DNA from: Pedobacter roseus
Lineage (GTDB): Bacteria > Bacteroidota > Bacteroidia > Sphingobacteriales > Sphingobacteriaceae
Assembly (NCBI RefSeq): GCF_014395225.1
Contig: NZ_CP060723.1
Span: 5,952,001 to 6,016,000, forward strand
DNA: 64,000 nucleotides
Direction of reading: 5' to 3'
Position 1 is the stretch's first letter. Every line of letters starts with the position of its first letter. Made by a program: the position numbers and the translations under genes. The notes beneath the pieces are model-generated. The model worked only from the letters and a program-made list of their open reading frames with translations, was not told the DNA's origin and made no database searches. Below, piece after piece: positions 51,834 through 60,844 of this stretch.

Positions 51834-51932
51834 ATGACTACAATTATTTCATCCCAGGAACAAATTAACAATGGTTGGTTTGTAACCCAATCAGATCTGG
51901 ATGATGAAATAAATAAATGGCTGGAGGAATAA
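51834..51932 (+). pseudogene. Short ORF resembling the C-terminal half of an antitoxin
   Basis: A 32-codon frame from ATG to TAA encoding EQINNGWFVTQSDLDDEINKWLEE at its end. The pattern (E.I.NG...T...L..EI.KWLEE) is that of the C-terminal part of RelB/YefM-like antitoxins, without their N-terminal DNA-binding half. It could be a remnant of a decayed toxin-antitoxin gene or a very short functional peptide. No toxin frame is intact downstream. Confidence 0.45.
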
Positions 51933-51992
51933 TTGGTAGAACAAAATTTGCCACTCAAATATCCACAGATTAAACTATTTGCTTAACCCATA

Positions 51993-52028
51993 AAGAATGC
52001 CGATTTTTGCAACGATTTCGGCATTCTT
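51993..52028. terminator. Perfect 11-bp hairpin AAGAATGCCGA / TCGGCATTCTT
   Basis: The arms 51993-52003 and 52018-52028 are complementary, followed by a short T-rich tail. Probably a terminator for the small genes upstream. Confidence 0.7.
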
Positions 52029-52085
52029 GTTGTTAAGAAGAAGTGAGACGATACATCTCCTCATCAAATGCCAATTATTTTGCTC

Positions 52086-52529
52086 ATGAAAACTACAATA
52101 ACTTTTATATTTTGCTTATTTCTTACCATAACTGCTTTTGCGCAAAAAGGAGAAGTAACGGTTATAAAAGATCCCTTAATCGATAGTTTAATTGCCAAAC
52201 GGCTCGAAGTTTATAAAACTTCCGGTGAGGTAAAACCTGGCAAGCCCATTGTTTCGGCGTATGGTTATAGGGTACAGATTTTTTATGGCTCAGACCGGCG
52301 CGAAGTTTTTAACCAGCAGGCGCGTTTTAAAGGATTGTACCCTCAGTTAAATACTTACCTCACCTATAAAGAACCCAATTATTATGTTCGGGTGGGCGAT
52401 TTCAGGAGTCGTTTAGAGGCACAGCGTCTTATCAACGAACTCAGACCAACTTTCCCTACTCTGTTTATTTTTAGGGAAAAAATAAATGCACCAACTTTAG
52501 ATACCACAACAACCAATGATCAAAAATAA
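52086..52529 (+). CDS. Secreted SPOR-like domain protein
   Basis: A 147-residue protein with a signal peptide (KTTITFIFCLFLTITAFAQ) when started at the ATG at 52086; the ATG at 52068 would add six residues. The C-terminal 75 residues (YGYRVQIFYGSDRREVFNQQARF...YYVRVGDFRSRLEAQRLINEL) look like an SPOR domain, which binds denuded peptidoglycan strands. It overlaps the M20 peptidase start by 14 bases, so translation is coupled. A role at the cell wall is likely. Confidence 0.85.
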   Translation: MKTTITFIFCLFLTITAFAQKGEVTVIKDPLIDSLIAKRLEVYKTSGEVKPGKPIVSAYGYRVQIFYGSDRREVFNQQARFKGLYPQLNTYLTYKEPNYYVRVGDFRSRLEAQRLINELRPTFPTLFIFREKINAPTLDTTTTNDQK

Positions 52530-53700
52530 AGTACAGGAACTGGCCGCTCACATTTTTAACGAAGTAGTAGGCTATCGTCAACATATCCATGCCAATCCCG
52601 AATTATCTTTTAAAGAATTCGAAACCTCTTTATTCATTAAGGATAAACTGAAAAAATGGGGAATCGAATATACCGATTGCGCCAATACAGGCGTAGTGGG
52701 GTTGATTAAGGGAAACCTGCCTTCTGATAAAGTTATTGCCTTGCGTGCCGATATGGATGCTTTACCTATCCACGAAGCAAATGATAAACCTTACCGTTCT
52801 AAAAATCATGGGGTAATGCATGCCTGCGGACATGATGTGCATACTTCTTCACTTTTGGGGACAGCTTATATCCTAAATCAAATGAAAGATGATTTCGGCG
52901 GGACCATTAAACTGATTTTTCAGCCTGCTGAAGAACTGTTACCGGGTGGAGCAAGTATCATGATCAAAGAAGGTGTACTCGAAAATCCAAAACCACATCA
53001 TATTGTTGGTCAGCATGTAATGCCATTAATCGATGCTGGTAAAGTGGGTTTCCGTTCAGGTATTTACATGGCTTCTACAGACGAACTTTATGTTACTGTA
53101 ACCGGAAAAGGCGGTCATGGTGCACAACCACACCAAAACATCGATCCGGTTGTAATCGCTTCACATATCATTATTGCTTTACAACAGGTGGTGAGCCGTA
53201 ATGCCGATCCACGTATTCCATCAGTATTGTCTTTTGGTAAAGTAATTGCCAACGGGGCAACCAACATTATTCCGAATGAAGTAAAAATTGAAGGAACATT
53301 CAGAACTCTGGATGAAGAATGGAGAGATGAAGCGCACAAACGCATGAAAAAAATGGCTGAAGGTATTGCTGAAAGCATGGGTGGAAGCTGCGATTTCGAT
53401 ATTCACAGAGGATATCCATTTTTAATTAACGAAGAAAAGTTAACTGCAAATGCAAGGGCTTTTGCTGAAGACTTTTTGGGCAAAGAAAATGTGCTCGATT
53501 TAGATATCTGGATGGCTGCAGAAGATTTTTCTTTCTATTCTCAAGTTACAGATGCCTGTTTTTATCGTTTAGGCACCGGAAATGCAGCTAAAGACACACA
53601 ATATTCTGTACATACCCCACGATTTGATGTTGATGAAGATGCCTTGAAAATCTCAACCGGATTGATGGCCTACATTGCTTTAAAACAACTTGGAAATTAG
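52516..53700 (+). CDS. M20 family metallopeptidase/amidohydrolase
   Basis: A 394-residue cytoplasmic zinc amidohydrolase of the IAA-amino acid hydrolase/HipO group. Metal-site motifs are LRADMDALPIHE (76-87), MHACGHDVHT (101-110, with C104 and H106) and FQPAEE (135-140), then GQHV and, near the end, a histidine region. It removes N-acyl groups from amino acids or trims peptides. The lid domain (about 185-295) includes KGGHGAQPHQ. The start overlaps the SPOR gene. The ATG at 52516 is supported by the coupling. Confidence 0.93.
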   Translation: MIKNKVQELAAHIFNEVVGYRQHIHANPELSFKEFETSLFIKDKLKKWGIEYTDCANTGVVGLIKGNLPSDKVIALRADMDALPIHEANDKPYRSKNHGVMHACGHDVHTSSLLGTAYILNQMKDDFGGTIKLIFQPAEELLPGGASIMIKEGVLENPKPHHIVGQHVMPLIDAGKVGFRSGIYMASTDELYVTVTGKGGHGAQPHQNIDPVVIASHIIIALQQVVSRNADPRIPSVLSFGKVIANGATNIIPNEVKIEGTFRTLDEEWRDEAHKRMKKMAEGIAESMGGSCDFDIHRGYPFLINEEKLTANARAFAEDFLGKENVLDLDIWMAAEDFSFYSQVTDACFYRLGTGNAAKDTQYSVHTPRFDVDEDALKISTGLMAYIALKQLGN

Positions 53701-53801
53701 GATGGAAGATGTAAACAGGTAAGATGGATGATGGGGGAGTTCAAGTTCCATCATCTATATCCAATTGTCCGTTTTACATTTTCCGTCTAACATCTTCCAT
53801 C
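53701..53801. repeat. GATGGAAGATGT...ACATCTTCCATC inverted element
   Basis: The 12-base arms 53701-53712 and 53790-53801 are perfectly complementary, and an inner pair GATGATGG/CCATCATC stacks inside. It starts with the base after the M20 stop codon and ends before the next gene's ATG at 53820. The open frame that starts at 53724 is its artefact. Confidence 0.75.
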
Positions 53802-53819
53802 ATACATTATCCATCATAC

Positions 53820-54761
53820 ATGAAAAAAATATTTCTGTTTTTACTATTAATCCCGCTATTTCACAAAGGTTTTGCTCAGGAAATCAAGCGTTTCAATCCT
53901 GATACGATCAAAACCATTACGCTTGATTCTACAGTAAATATCAAAGCTGAAAAGTTGAATGTAGAAACCTTTATCAGAAAGGTAATGTACGATACTTCTT
54001 TTTATCAGTCGTTCAGGGATATGAAACGCTACACTTTTATAGCAGAAAACAGGATTTACAGTTACGATAAAAAAAATAAGGTTGATGGTAAAATATACCG
54101 TAAAATCCGTCACAATAATAGCGGGCCTTATAAAATGGAATACCTGGTAAAACAGGATACCGGCAAAATTTATAAGAAAAACGGCAAATACCAGTTGTAT
54201 ACCGTAGAAATGTTCGATTACATTTTTATGAATGCCTATAATACCGATTTTGTACCCAATGCACCTAAACCCGATGGAAAAGGTGGAACAAACGAAAGTT
54301 ATAAAGACAAACTGAAAACCTTGATTTTTAATCCTGGCCGTCCGGTAAAGGTTCCTTTTATAGGCAGTAAAACCGAAATATTTTCGGCCAATATGCGTCA
54401 GTATTACGATTATGGATTCACCAGTGGTACTTATTTAGATTCTATTCCGGTGTACCGTTTTAAAGTTTCGGTAAAGCCCGATTTAAGCAGCTGGACCAAA
54501 GATGGTATCATGATTAAAGAACTGGTAACCATTTTTGATAAGCGCAATTTTAATATTCTCGGACGCTATGTCGACATGAAATACAGCAACATGCTTTTCG
54601 ATTTCGATGTACAGATGAATATCGAAATGGGTTACTTCGGTGAAGATAAATTGCCAACCAAAATTACGTACCAGGGTAACTGGGATTATCCTTTCAAAAA
54701 AGAAGAACGGGCAAGTTTTTTAATTGTGCATAAAGATTACAAACTCGAAAAGGGCAAATAA
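53820..54761 (+). CDS. Secreted protein of unknown function
   Basis: A 313-residue protein with a clean signal peptide (1-20, HKGFAQ) from the ATG at 53820. The mature part is beta-rich with many aromatic residues (FSANMRQYYDYGFTSGTY, KYSNMLFDFDVQMNIEMGYFG), like outer-membrane-associated proteins that resemble an N-terminal DUF5686-type or gliding-motility accessory region; I cannot name it with confidence. It is followed after 59 bases by a serine hydrolase. Confidence 0.75.
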   Translation: MKKIFLFLLLIPLFHKGFAQEIKRFNPDTIKTITLDSTVNIKAEKLNVETFIRKVMYDTSFYQSFRDMKRYTFIAENRIYSYDKKNKVDGKIYRKIRHNNSGPYKMEYLVKQDTGKIYKKNGKYQLYTVEMFDYIFMNAYNTDFVPNAPKPDGKGGTNESYKDKLKTLIFNPGRPVKVPFIGSKTEIFSANMRQYYDYGFTSGTYLDSIPVYRFKVSVKPDLSSWTKDGIMIKELVTIFDKRNFNILGRYVDMKYSNMLFDFDVQMNIEMGYFGEDKLPTKITYQGNWDYPFKKEERASFLIVHKDYKLEKGK

Positions 54762-54820
54762 GGATACGGTTATCGCCTAAAAGATTTATTATCTTTAAAC
54801 GATTATTTAAACCCATAAAT

Positions 54821-56389
54821 ATGCAACTCTTTCCTTCCTTAAAATTCAAAATATCCATTGCTTTATTGCTGTTTTTGGGTATCCAGGTGCATGCACAGGT
54901 ACTCACTTCAAAACAGATCGATAGTGTGGTCGAAAAAACACTCAGCACCTTTAATGTTCCTGGTATTGCCGTTTCAGTAATTAAAGATGGTAAAGTTATT
55001 CATTTAAAAGGTTACGGCGTAAGTTCCATCAAAACCAATAAAAAGGTTGATGAAAATACCCTTTTTGGTGTGGCTTCAAATACAAAGGCTTTCACGGCAG
55101 CATCATTAGGTATACTGGTTGATGAAAAGAAAATTACCTGGGATACAAAGGTAACCGATGTAATTCCTGAATTTAAAATGTACGATGCCTATGTAACCAG
55201 CGAGTTCACCATCCGCGATCTGCTCACTCACCGCAGTGGTTTAGGCTTGGGCGCAGGCGATTTAATGATCTGGCCTGATTCATCAACCGTAGATAAAAAA
55301 CAGCTGATCCATAACCTCCGCTTTTTAAAACCGGTTTCCTCTTTTCGTACCAAATATGATTATGATAACCTGATGTATATTGTTGCCGGAGAAGTGGTGG
55401 CAAGAGTTTCAGGAATTACTTATGAAGATTTTATTGAGAGCAGGATTATTAAACCATTGGGCATGACAAAAACGGCTGCTTCATGGTACCGTTTAAAAGA
55501 TAAATCGAATGTAATTGATGGGCACGCACCTTACGAAGGTAAACTGCTTCCCGTAGGCTTAAGTTTTGGGGAAATTGCGAATGCAGCAGGAGGGATTTAC
55601 TCTAACGTTACCGATATGAGCAAATGGGTAATGGCCATGATCAACGGTGGTAAATATGGAGAAGCCCTGGATAAAAAGTTATTCAGTCCAGCTGTTGCCA
55701 GAGAACTCTGGACCCCGCAAACCATTATTGCAGGCGGTAATCCCGCTGCTTTTAGTAGTTACGGTTTAGGCTGGTTTTTGAGTAATGTTAACGGTAATTT
55801 TCAGGCGACACATACCGGTGGTTTATCAGGTATTGTAACGCAGGTAACCATTCTTCCTGAACTGAAACTCGGTATCATCGTGTTAACCAATCAGCAGTCT
55901 GGGGCCGCATTTAGTGCCATTACCAATTCGATCAAAGATGGTTATTTAGGTATAAAAGGTCAGGATAGGATTAAGACCTACAACGATAACAGGTTAAAAA
56001 ATGAAAAACAGGCCGATGAGATGGTCGCCAAAGTTTGGAATGATATTGCTGCTCAACAAAAATTATCGACTTCGAAACCTGATGCTAAAAATTACTATGG
56101 CACTTTCCGCGATTCGTGGTTTGGCGAAGTAACCATTAGTGAAGTGAACGGTAAAATGTATTTTCAGGCCAAAAATGCGCCAAAACTGAAAGGCGATATG
56201 ACTTACTATAAGGGAAATACCTTTATTGTAAAATGGTACGACAGAAGTTTGGATGCGGATGCCTTTGTTAATTTCAGTTTAGATAACAATGCCCTGGCCG
56301 ATGGTTTTAAAATAGAAGCCATTTCTCCATTAACCGATTTCAGCTTCGATTTTCAGGATCTGGATTTTAAAAAGACCGACAAAAAATAA
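54821..56389 (+). CDS. Secreted serine hydrolase with C-terminal DUF3471-like domain
   Basis: A 522-residue exported protein (signal peptide 1-25). The penicillin-binding-like domain has SNTK (S86-K89) as SxxK, YDN (181-183) as YxN, and HTGG in the place of the KTG box (ATHTGGLSG), followed by a C-terminal beta domain of about 100 residues of the DUF3471 type. It acts as an esterase, amidase or D-aminopeptidase in the periplasm. The SGNH hydrolase gene follows 17 bases later, so they are co-transcribed and may work on the same envelope or glycan substrate. Confidence 0.9.
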   Translation: MQLFPSLKFKISIALLLFLGIQVHAQVLTSKQIDSVVEKTLSTFNVPGIAVSVIKDGKVIHLKGYGVSSIKTNKKVDENTLFGVASNTKAFTAASLGILVDEKKITWDTKVTDVIPEFKMYDAYVTSEFTIRDLLTHRSGLGLGAGDLMIWPDSSTVDKKQLIHNLRFLKPVSSFRTKYDYDNLMYIVAGEVVARVSGITYEDFIESRIIKPLGMTKTAASWYRLKDKSNVIDGHAPYEGKLLPVGLSFGEIANAAGGIYSNVTDMSKWVMAMINGGKYGEALDKKLFSPAVARELWTPQTIIAGGNPAAFSSYGLGWFLSNVNGNFQATHTGGLSGIVTQVTILPELKLGIIVLTNQQSGAAFSAITNSIKDGYLGIKGQDRIKTYNDNRLKNEKQADEMVAKVWNDIAAQQKLSTSKPDAKNYYGTFRDSWFGEVTISEVNGKMYFQAKNAPKLKGDMTYYKGNTFIVKWYDRSLDADAFVNFSLDNNALADGFKIEAISPLTDFSFDFQDLDFKKTDKK

Positions 56390-56406
56390 CCTAACCATTA
56401 TAAGCG

Positions 56407-57066
56407 ATGAAAACCCTATTAAAAACAAGTATTTTACTAAGCTTTTGCTTAATTGCATTAACATCAATGACATTTAAACCAAAACGGATTATCTTTTTCG
56501 GCGATTCGATTACCCAGCAGGGTGTTTCTAAAAACGGCTACGTAACCCTGATCAAAAAATCACTCGACTCTACCAAATACGATGTAATCGGTGCTGGTAT
56601 TGGTGGTAACAAGGTCTACGATCTCTATTTGCGTTTAGAAGATGATGTTTTGAATAAGAAACCCGATTTGGTGGTCATTTATGTAGGTATTAACGATGTG
56701 TGGCATAAACAATCTTCTCATACCGGAACAGATTACGATAAATATTTAAAGTTTTATCAGGCTTTGATCAATAAAATTCAAGGTGTTGGCAGCAAAGTGG
56801 TATTGGTTACGCCATCGGTTGTTGGTGAGAAAAAAGATGGTACTAATGAGCTGGATGCTGATCTGAATAAATATGCAGAAGGTATCAGAACATTGGCTGC
56901 AAAAAATAACCTTCCCGTATGTGATTTAAGAAAGATTTTTGCTGAATATGAGGCGAAAAATAATCCGGAAGACAAAGAAAAAGGCATTTTAACTGTTGAT
57001 AGGGTACACCTGAACGAAACCGGTAATAAATTGGTAGCCGATCAGTTATTGCCTCTGGTAAAGTAA
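56407..57066 (+). CDS. Secreted SGNH/GDSL-type hydrolase
   Basis: A 219-residue esterase with a signal peptide. Block I is FFGDSIT (nucleophile S34), block II contains GAGIGGNK, block III VIYVGINDVW and block V DRVHLNETG with the catalytic Asp and His. Family members deacetylate carbohydrates or cleave acyl esters. It is co-transcribed with the serine hydrolase. The ATG at 56407 is clear. Confidence 0.92.
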   Translation: MKTLLKTSILLSFCLIALTSMTFKPKRIIFFGDSITQQGVSKNGYVTLIKKSLDSTKYDVIGAGIGGNKVYDLYLRLEDDVLNKKPDLVVIYVGINDVWHKQSSHTGTDYDKYLKFYQALINKIQGVGSKVVLVTPSVVGEKKDGTNELDADLNKYAEGIRTLAAKNNLPVCDLRKIFAEYEAKNNPEDKEKGILTVDRVHLNETGNKLVADQLLPLVK

Positions 57067-57073
57067 TAGGTTT

Positions 57074-57166
57074 TAAACCGCAGAGCGCACAAAGTATTTC
57101 GCAAAGAACACAAAGAAATTTTTCTCTGTGTTCTTTGTGTTTTTTCTCTGTTATCTTTGTGGTTAA
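57074..57166. repeat. CCACAGAG-type dispersed repeat with hairpin
   Basis: CAAAGAACACAAAG and CTCTGTGTTCTTTGTG pair within this stretch, which ends CTCTGTTATCTTTGTGGTT. It resembles the 7016-7494 and 22864-22908 sequences in style but is less GC-rich. Confidence 0.65.
57152..57159 (+). promoter_or_regulatory. -7 element TATCTTTG upstream of dnaG
   Basis: Inside the repeat the sequence TATCTTTG matches the promoter -7 consensus, 34 bases before the dnaG ATG. No exact -33 TTG at 19 bases is present. It may be the dnaG promoter donated by the repeat. Confidence 0.45.
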
Positions 57167-57193
57167 ACAAGAAGAGGAAAGAGCTGTGCGTAT

Positions 57194-59176
57194 ATGATAA
57201 ACCGCGAAACAATAGATAAGATAATGGATACCGCCCGAATTGAGGAGGTAGTTGGGGATTTTGTGCACTTAAAAAAACGCGGAACCAGTTTAATTGGTAA
57301 TTGTCCTTTCCATGGCGAAAAAACACCATCATTCCACGTATCCGTAACAAAAGGTATTTACAAATGCTTTGGTTGTGGCAAAGGGGGCGATTCGGTACGC
57401 TTTATTATGGATCATGAAAAATATTCATATCCGGAAGCGCTTAAGTTTTTAGCCAATAAATACAATATAGAAGTTGAGGAAGCCGAACTTAGTCCGCAGG
57501 ATGCCGAAGCACAGAGCGCTAAAGAAAGCCTCTACATTGTTTCGCAATACGCATCCGCATTTTTTGTAAAACAGCTTTGGGATACCGACGAGGGAAGGGG
57601 CATTGGCCTAAGTTATTTTAAAGAACGTGGTTTTAGGGAAGACATTCTTAAAAAGTTTGAAGTGGGTTATTCGCCTGATGTGTGGGATGCCCTAACGCAA
57701 AGTGCCACCAACGGAGGTCATAAATTAGAGTTTCTGGAAGCTACCGGATTATCAATTAAAAATGATAACGGTAAAATTTACGATCGTTTCCGTGGTCGTG
57801 TAATGTTTCCCATCCACAACTTTACAGGCAGAATTATTGGTTTTGGTGGCAGAACGCTAAAAACCGATAAAAACGTTCCCAAGTACGTAAACTCTCCCGA
57901 AAGCGAAATTTATCATAAATCGAATGTGCTTTATGGTTTGTTCCACGCTAAAAAAGCCATCCGAGATCTTGATAACTGTTATCTTGCCGAAGGTTATGCC
58001 GATGTACTTTCGGTGCACCAGGCCGGCATAGAAAACGTGGTAGCATCTTCTGGTACTTCATTAACCGTAGAGCAGATTAAACTAATTGGACGTTTTACCC
58101 AGAACATTACCATTTTATTTGATGGTGATGCTGCCGGTATCAAAGCTTCGCTCCGTGGTTTAGATATGATTCTGGAAGAAGGTTTGAACGTAAAAATTGT
58201 TTCCTTTCCTGATGGTCACGATCCCGATTCGTATATGCACCACGTTGGTGCCGGTGCCTTTAAAACTTACCTCGAGCAGAACAGAAAAGATTTTATCTTA
58301 TACAAAGCCAATGTGCTGCTTAAAGATGCTGGCAACGATCCTATTAAAAGGGCAGGTATTATCCGCGATATTGTAGAAAGTATTGCTAAAATCCCCGATC
58401 AGATCAAAGCTTCGGTTTTTATCCGCGAGTGTAGCAGTTTGCTCGAAATTGATGAGCATATCCTATTGGGTGAACTAAATAAAATGCGTTCGGCAAAGGT
58501 TAAGAAAAACTTTGATAACCACCAACGTACAAATCCATCATCAAGTCCTAAACCTTATTCTTCCGGTGCGCCAGAGCCGTTGGGTCCGCCCGATGATTTA
58601 TGGGATGATAACGCTGGTCCTGGGGGGTACGAACCCGAGCCGGTAGAAGAAGAAGAGTTTCAGGAGAAGGAGATCATTCGTTTATTACTGGCTTATGGAC
58701 ACGAATTTGTAAACTGGGATAAGATTGACGATATGTACATCGGGCCCTTTATCATGCAAAATCTGGCCGATGTAGAATTTGACGATCCGCTTTGTAAACG
58801 GATTATCGATTATTATAAATCGGAAATTGATAACGGTCGTTTACCAACATCGAACCATTTTGTTAAACACGAGGATAGGACAATTGCCGATCTGGCCATC
58901 ACACTTTCCACCTCAGAGTATGCTTTAAGTGAAAATTGGCTAAACAAACACCTGATTTATGTTAAAGATGAATCGATGAATTTAAAAGCCACCATTTTAG
59001 GCGGTATTTTTCACCTGAAGAAACGTAAAGTCGAAAAAATATTGCTGAACTTGTTAAAAGAGATTAAGGAAGAAAAGAACGAGGATAACCAAATGATTTT
59101 AATGCAACGTTACGGTGTAATTAAAGGGGTAGAAAGGGAGATTTCAAAATTCCTGGGGTCTGTTATAGTTAAGTAA
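57194..59176 (+). CDS. dnaG: DNA primase
   Basis: A 660-residue DnaG that makes RNA primers at the replication fork. An N-terminal CHC2 zinc finger uses C37, H40, C58 and C61 (CPFHGEKTPSF...CFGCG), followed by the RNA polymerase domain with TOPRIM motifs (LAEGYADVLSVHQ, the acidic DGDAAG) and a C-terminal DnaB-binding region. A Pro/acid-rich linker lies near residues 440-485. The ATG at 57194 fits. The rpsU-dnaG-rpoD arrangement of Gammaproteobacteria is absent, as expected in this phylum. Confidence 0.96.
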   Translation: MINRETIDKIMDTARIEEVVGDFVHLKKRGTSLIGNCPFHGEKTPSFHVSVTKGIYKCFGCGKGGDSVRFIMDHEKYSYPEALKFLANKYNIEVEEAELSPQDAEAQSAKESLYIVSQYASAFFVKQLWDTDEGRGIGLSYFKERGFREDILKKFEVGYSPDVWDALTQSATNGGHKLEFLEATGLSIKNDNGKIYDRFRGRVMFPIHNFTGRIIGFGGRTLKTDKNVPKYVNSPESEIYHKSNVLYGLFHAKKAIRDLDNCYLAEGYADVLSVHQAGIENVVASSGTSLTVEQIKLIGRFTQNITILFDGDAAGIKASLRGLDMILEEGLNVKIVSFPDGHDPDSYMHHVGAGAFKTYLEQNRKDFILYKANVLLKDAGNDPIKRAGIIRDIVESIAKIPDQIKASVFIRECSSLLEIDEHILLGELNKMRSAKVKKNFDNHQRTNPSSSPKPYSSGAPEPLGPPDDLWDDNAGPGGYEPEPVEEEEFQEKEIIRLLLAYGHEFVNWDKIDDMYIGPFIMQNLADVEFDDPLCKRIIDYYKSEIDNGRLPTSNHFVKHEDRTIADLAITLSTSEYALSENWLNKHLIYVKDESMNLKATILGGIFHLKKRKVEKILLNLLKEIKEEKNEDNQMILMQRYGVIKGVEREISKFLGSVIVK

Positions 59177-59394
59177 TGATTGAATTAGAGAATAATTGAA
59201 TTAGAGAATGATTGATTGAGTGAATGATTGATTGAGTGAATGGTGAAATGGCTAAGTGAAAAATAATATATTTGGATACCCATTCACTCATTCAAAACTT
59301 ATTTTTCGAGATTTATTTATTCAGTCATTCAAAACTCACTCCTTTGAAATTTATTTATTCACTCATTCAAAACTTAATCATTCAATAATTAGAT
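59177..59394. repeat. TTGAATGA/CATTCAAAA inverted repeat region
   Basis: The left half is rich in GATTGAATTAGAGAAT and GATTGATTGAGTGAATG words and the right half in their complements (CATTCACTCATTCAAAAC, CACTCATTCAAAACTTAATC). It has the same words as 5970-6135 and can fold into a long hairpin. No gene is seen. Confidence 0.7.
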
Positions 59395-59760
59395 ATGGCG
59401 CTCCATAACGATTTAGGTAAAGAAGGTGAAAAAATTGCCAGGCAATATCTCGAAGATCAGGGTTATGAGGTTTTGGATGAAAACTGGACACATGGCAAGG
59501 CTGAGATCGATTTAATTGTATATAAAAACGGCATCATGGTTTTTGTAGAAGTTAAATCCAGGAGTTCTGTCGCCTTTGGCGAACCGGAAGATTTTGTGCA
59601 TAAAGCCAAAGAAGTACAAATGGAATTAGCCGCAAATGCCTATATTGACATCATGAATCATCAAAATGACATCCGTTTTGATATTATTGCAATTACATTT
59701 ACAAAAAATAAAAATTATAATTTAAACCATATTGAAGATGCGTTTTGGCCTGAAGATTAA
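59395..59760 (+). CDS. YraN family (UPF0102) endonuclease-like protein
   Basis: A 121-residue protein with the PD-(D/E)XK-like core of Holliday-junction resolvases: E13 (EKIARQYLE), AEIDLI (E37, D39) and VFVEVKSR (E52, K54). The family is widespread and its function is still unsettled, with links to DNA repair or recombination. The next gene's ATG lies 23 bases inside its 3' end. The ATG at 59395 is clear. Confidence 0.92.
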   Translation: MALHNDLGKEGEKIARQYLEDQGYEVLDENWTHGKAEIDLIVYKNGIMVFVEVKSRSSVAFGEPEDFVHKAKEVQMELAANAYIDIMNHQNDIRFDIIAITFTKNKNYNLNHIEDAFWPED

Positions 59761-60820
59761 CCCTATTAAAAATTTCATATTTATCGGAGTCGCACTTGCG
59801 TTTGTAAGCGCTTGTAAAGATAGCACCACTACAACCTATCGTAGTTTTCTTTCCCCTATGATTGGTCTTAATGTACCAGCAGGAAAAGAATTTGATGTTA
59901 AAGTACAGTTTGGGAACGAGCAAAAAGTAGATTCAGTTATTTATTTGATTGATACCGTTAAAGCATTTTCAAAAACTGATACCTCAGCCATTAAACTCAA
60001 AACTGAGGGACTGAAACTGGGTAATCACTTACTAACAGCAAAAATTTTTGGCGAAGGAAAATCAGAAGATTTAACCTCAAACATCAATATACTGGCTGCC
60101 CAGGCGCCTGCTGAATATACTTATAAAGTAATCAAAACGTTGCCTCACGATACCGCTTCTTATGTTGAGGGCTTAGAGTATCATGACGGTTTTTTCTACG
60201 AAAGTGCAGGCGATTATGGCCACTCAAGTTTACGCAAGGTAGATCAGGCAAGTGGTAAGGTTTTGCAGAAAGCAGATCTGGATAAACAATATTTTGGCGA
60301 AGGCATTACCGTTATCGGAAACAAAATTATCCAGTTAACTTACCGCGAAAAAGTGGGTTTTGTATATGATAAAGCTACCTTCAAAAAACTATCTGAGTTT
60401 TCGTACACAACAGGCAGAGAAGGCTGGGGACTGGCCTTTGACGGGCAAAAGGTACTGAATACGGATGGATCGAATACCATCTTTTTCCTAAATAAAGATA
60501 CTTATCAGAAAATTGGATCTATTGATGTGTTTGATGATAAAGGTGCCATTCAGAACCTAAACGAACTTGAAGTAATTGATGGTAAAATCTATTCAAACGT
60601 ATATACTACCAATAATATCCTGATTATTAATCCGGAAACGGGAGCTGTAGAAGGTAAGATCGATTTGTCGGGCTTATTACCTGCTGATTATTTTAAAACA
60701 GAAGATGCTAAAGCCAATAATGTATTAAACGGAATAGCTTACGATAAAGCAACCAAAAGGCTTTTTGTAGCCGGCAAAAAATGGCCACATATTTTCCAGA
60801 TTGAGTTGGTGAAGAAATAA
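59738..60820 (+). CDS. Glutaminyl-peptide cyclotransferase (plant-type, beta-propeller) lipoprotein
   Basis: A 360-residue lipoprotein started at the ATG at 59738 (VSAC lipobox). After an N-terminal Ig-like part, the second half is a five-bladed propeller: YVEGLEYHDGFFYESAGDYGHSSLRKVD holds the family signature with the catalytic glutamate, GEGITVIGNKIIQLTYRE follows, and NELEVIDGKIYSNVY is the last conserved blade. It converts N-terminal glutamine to pyroglutamate on exported proteins. The overlap with yraN suggests co-transcription but no functional link. Confidence 0.9.
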   Translation: MRFGLKINPIKNFIFIGVALAFVSACKDSTTTTYRSFLSPMIGLNVPAGKEFDVKVQFGNEQKVDSVIYLIDTVKAFSKTDTSAIKLKTEGLKLGNHLLTAKIFGEGKSEDLTSNINILAAQAPAEYTYKVIKTLPHDTASYVEGLEYHDGFFYESAGDYGHSSLRKVDQASGKVLQKADLDKQYFGEGITVIGNKIIQLTYREKVGFVYDKATFKKLSEFSYTTGREGWGLAFDGQKVLNTDGSNTIFFLNKDTYQKIGSIDVFDDKGAIQNLNELEVIDGKIYSNVYTTNNILIINPETGAVEGKIDLSGLLPADYFKTEDAKANNVLNGIAYDKATKRLFVAGKKWPHIFQIELVKK

Positions 60821-60844
60821 ATATGCTAATTACTCGTTGTGATG

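Noticed and set aside
53724..53819. N-terminal extension of the secreted protein at 53820
   Set aside because: It is read from the GATGGAAGATG palindrome and would bury the clear signal peptide that starts at 53820.
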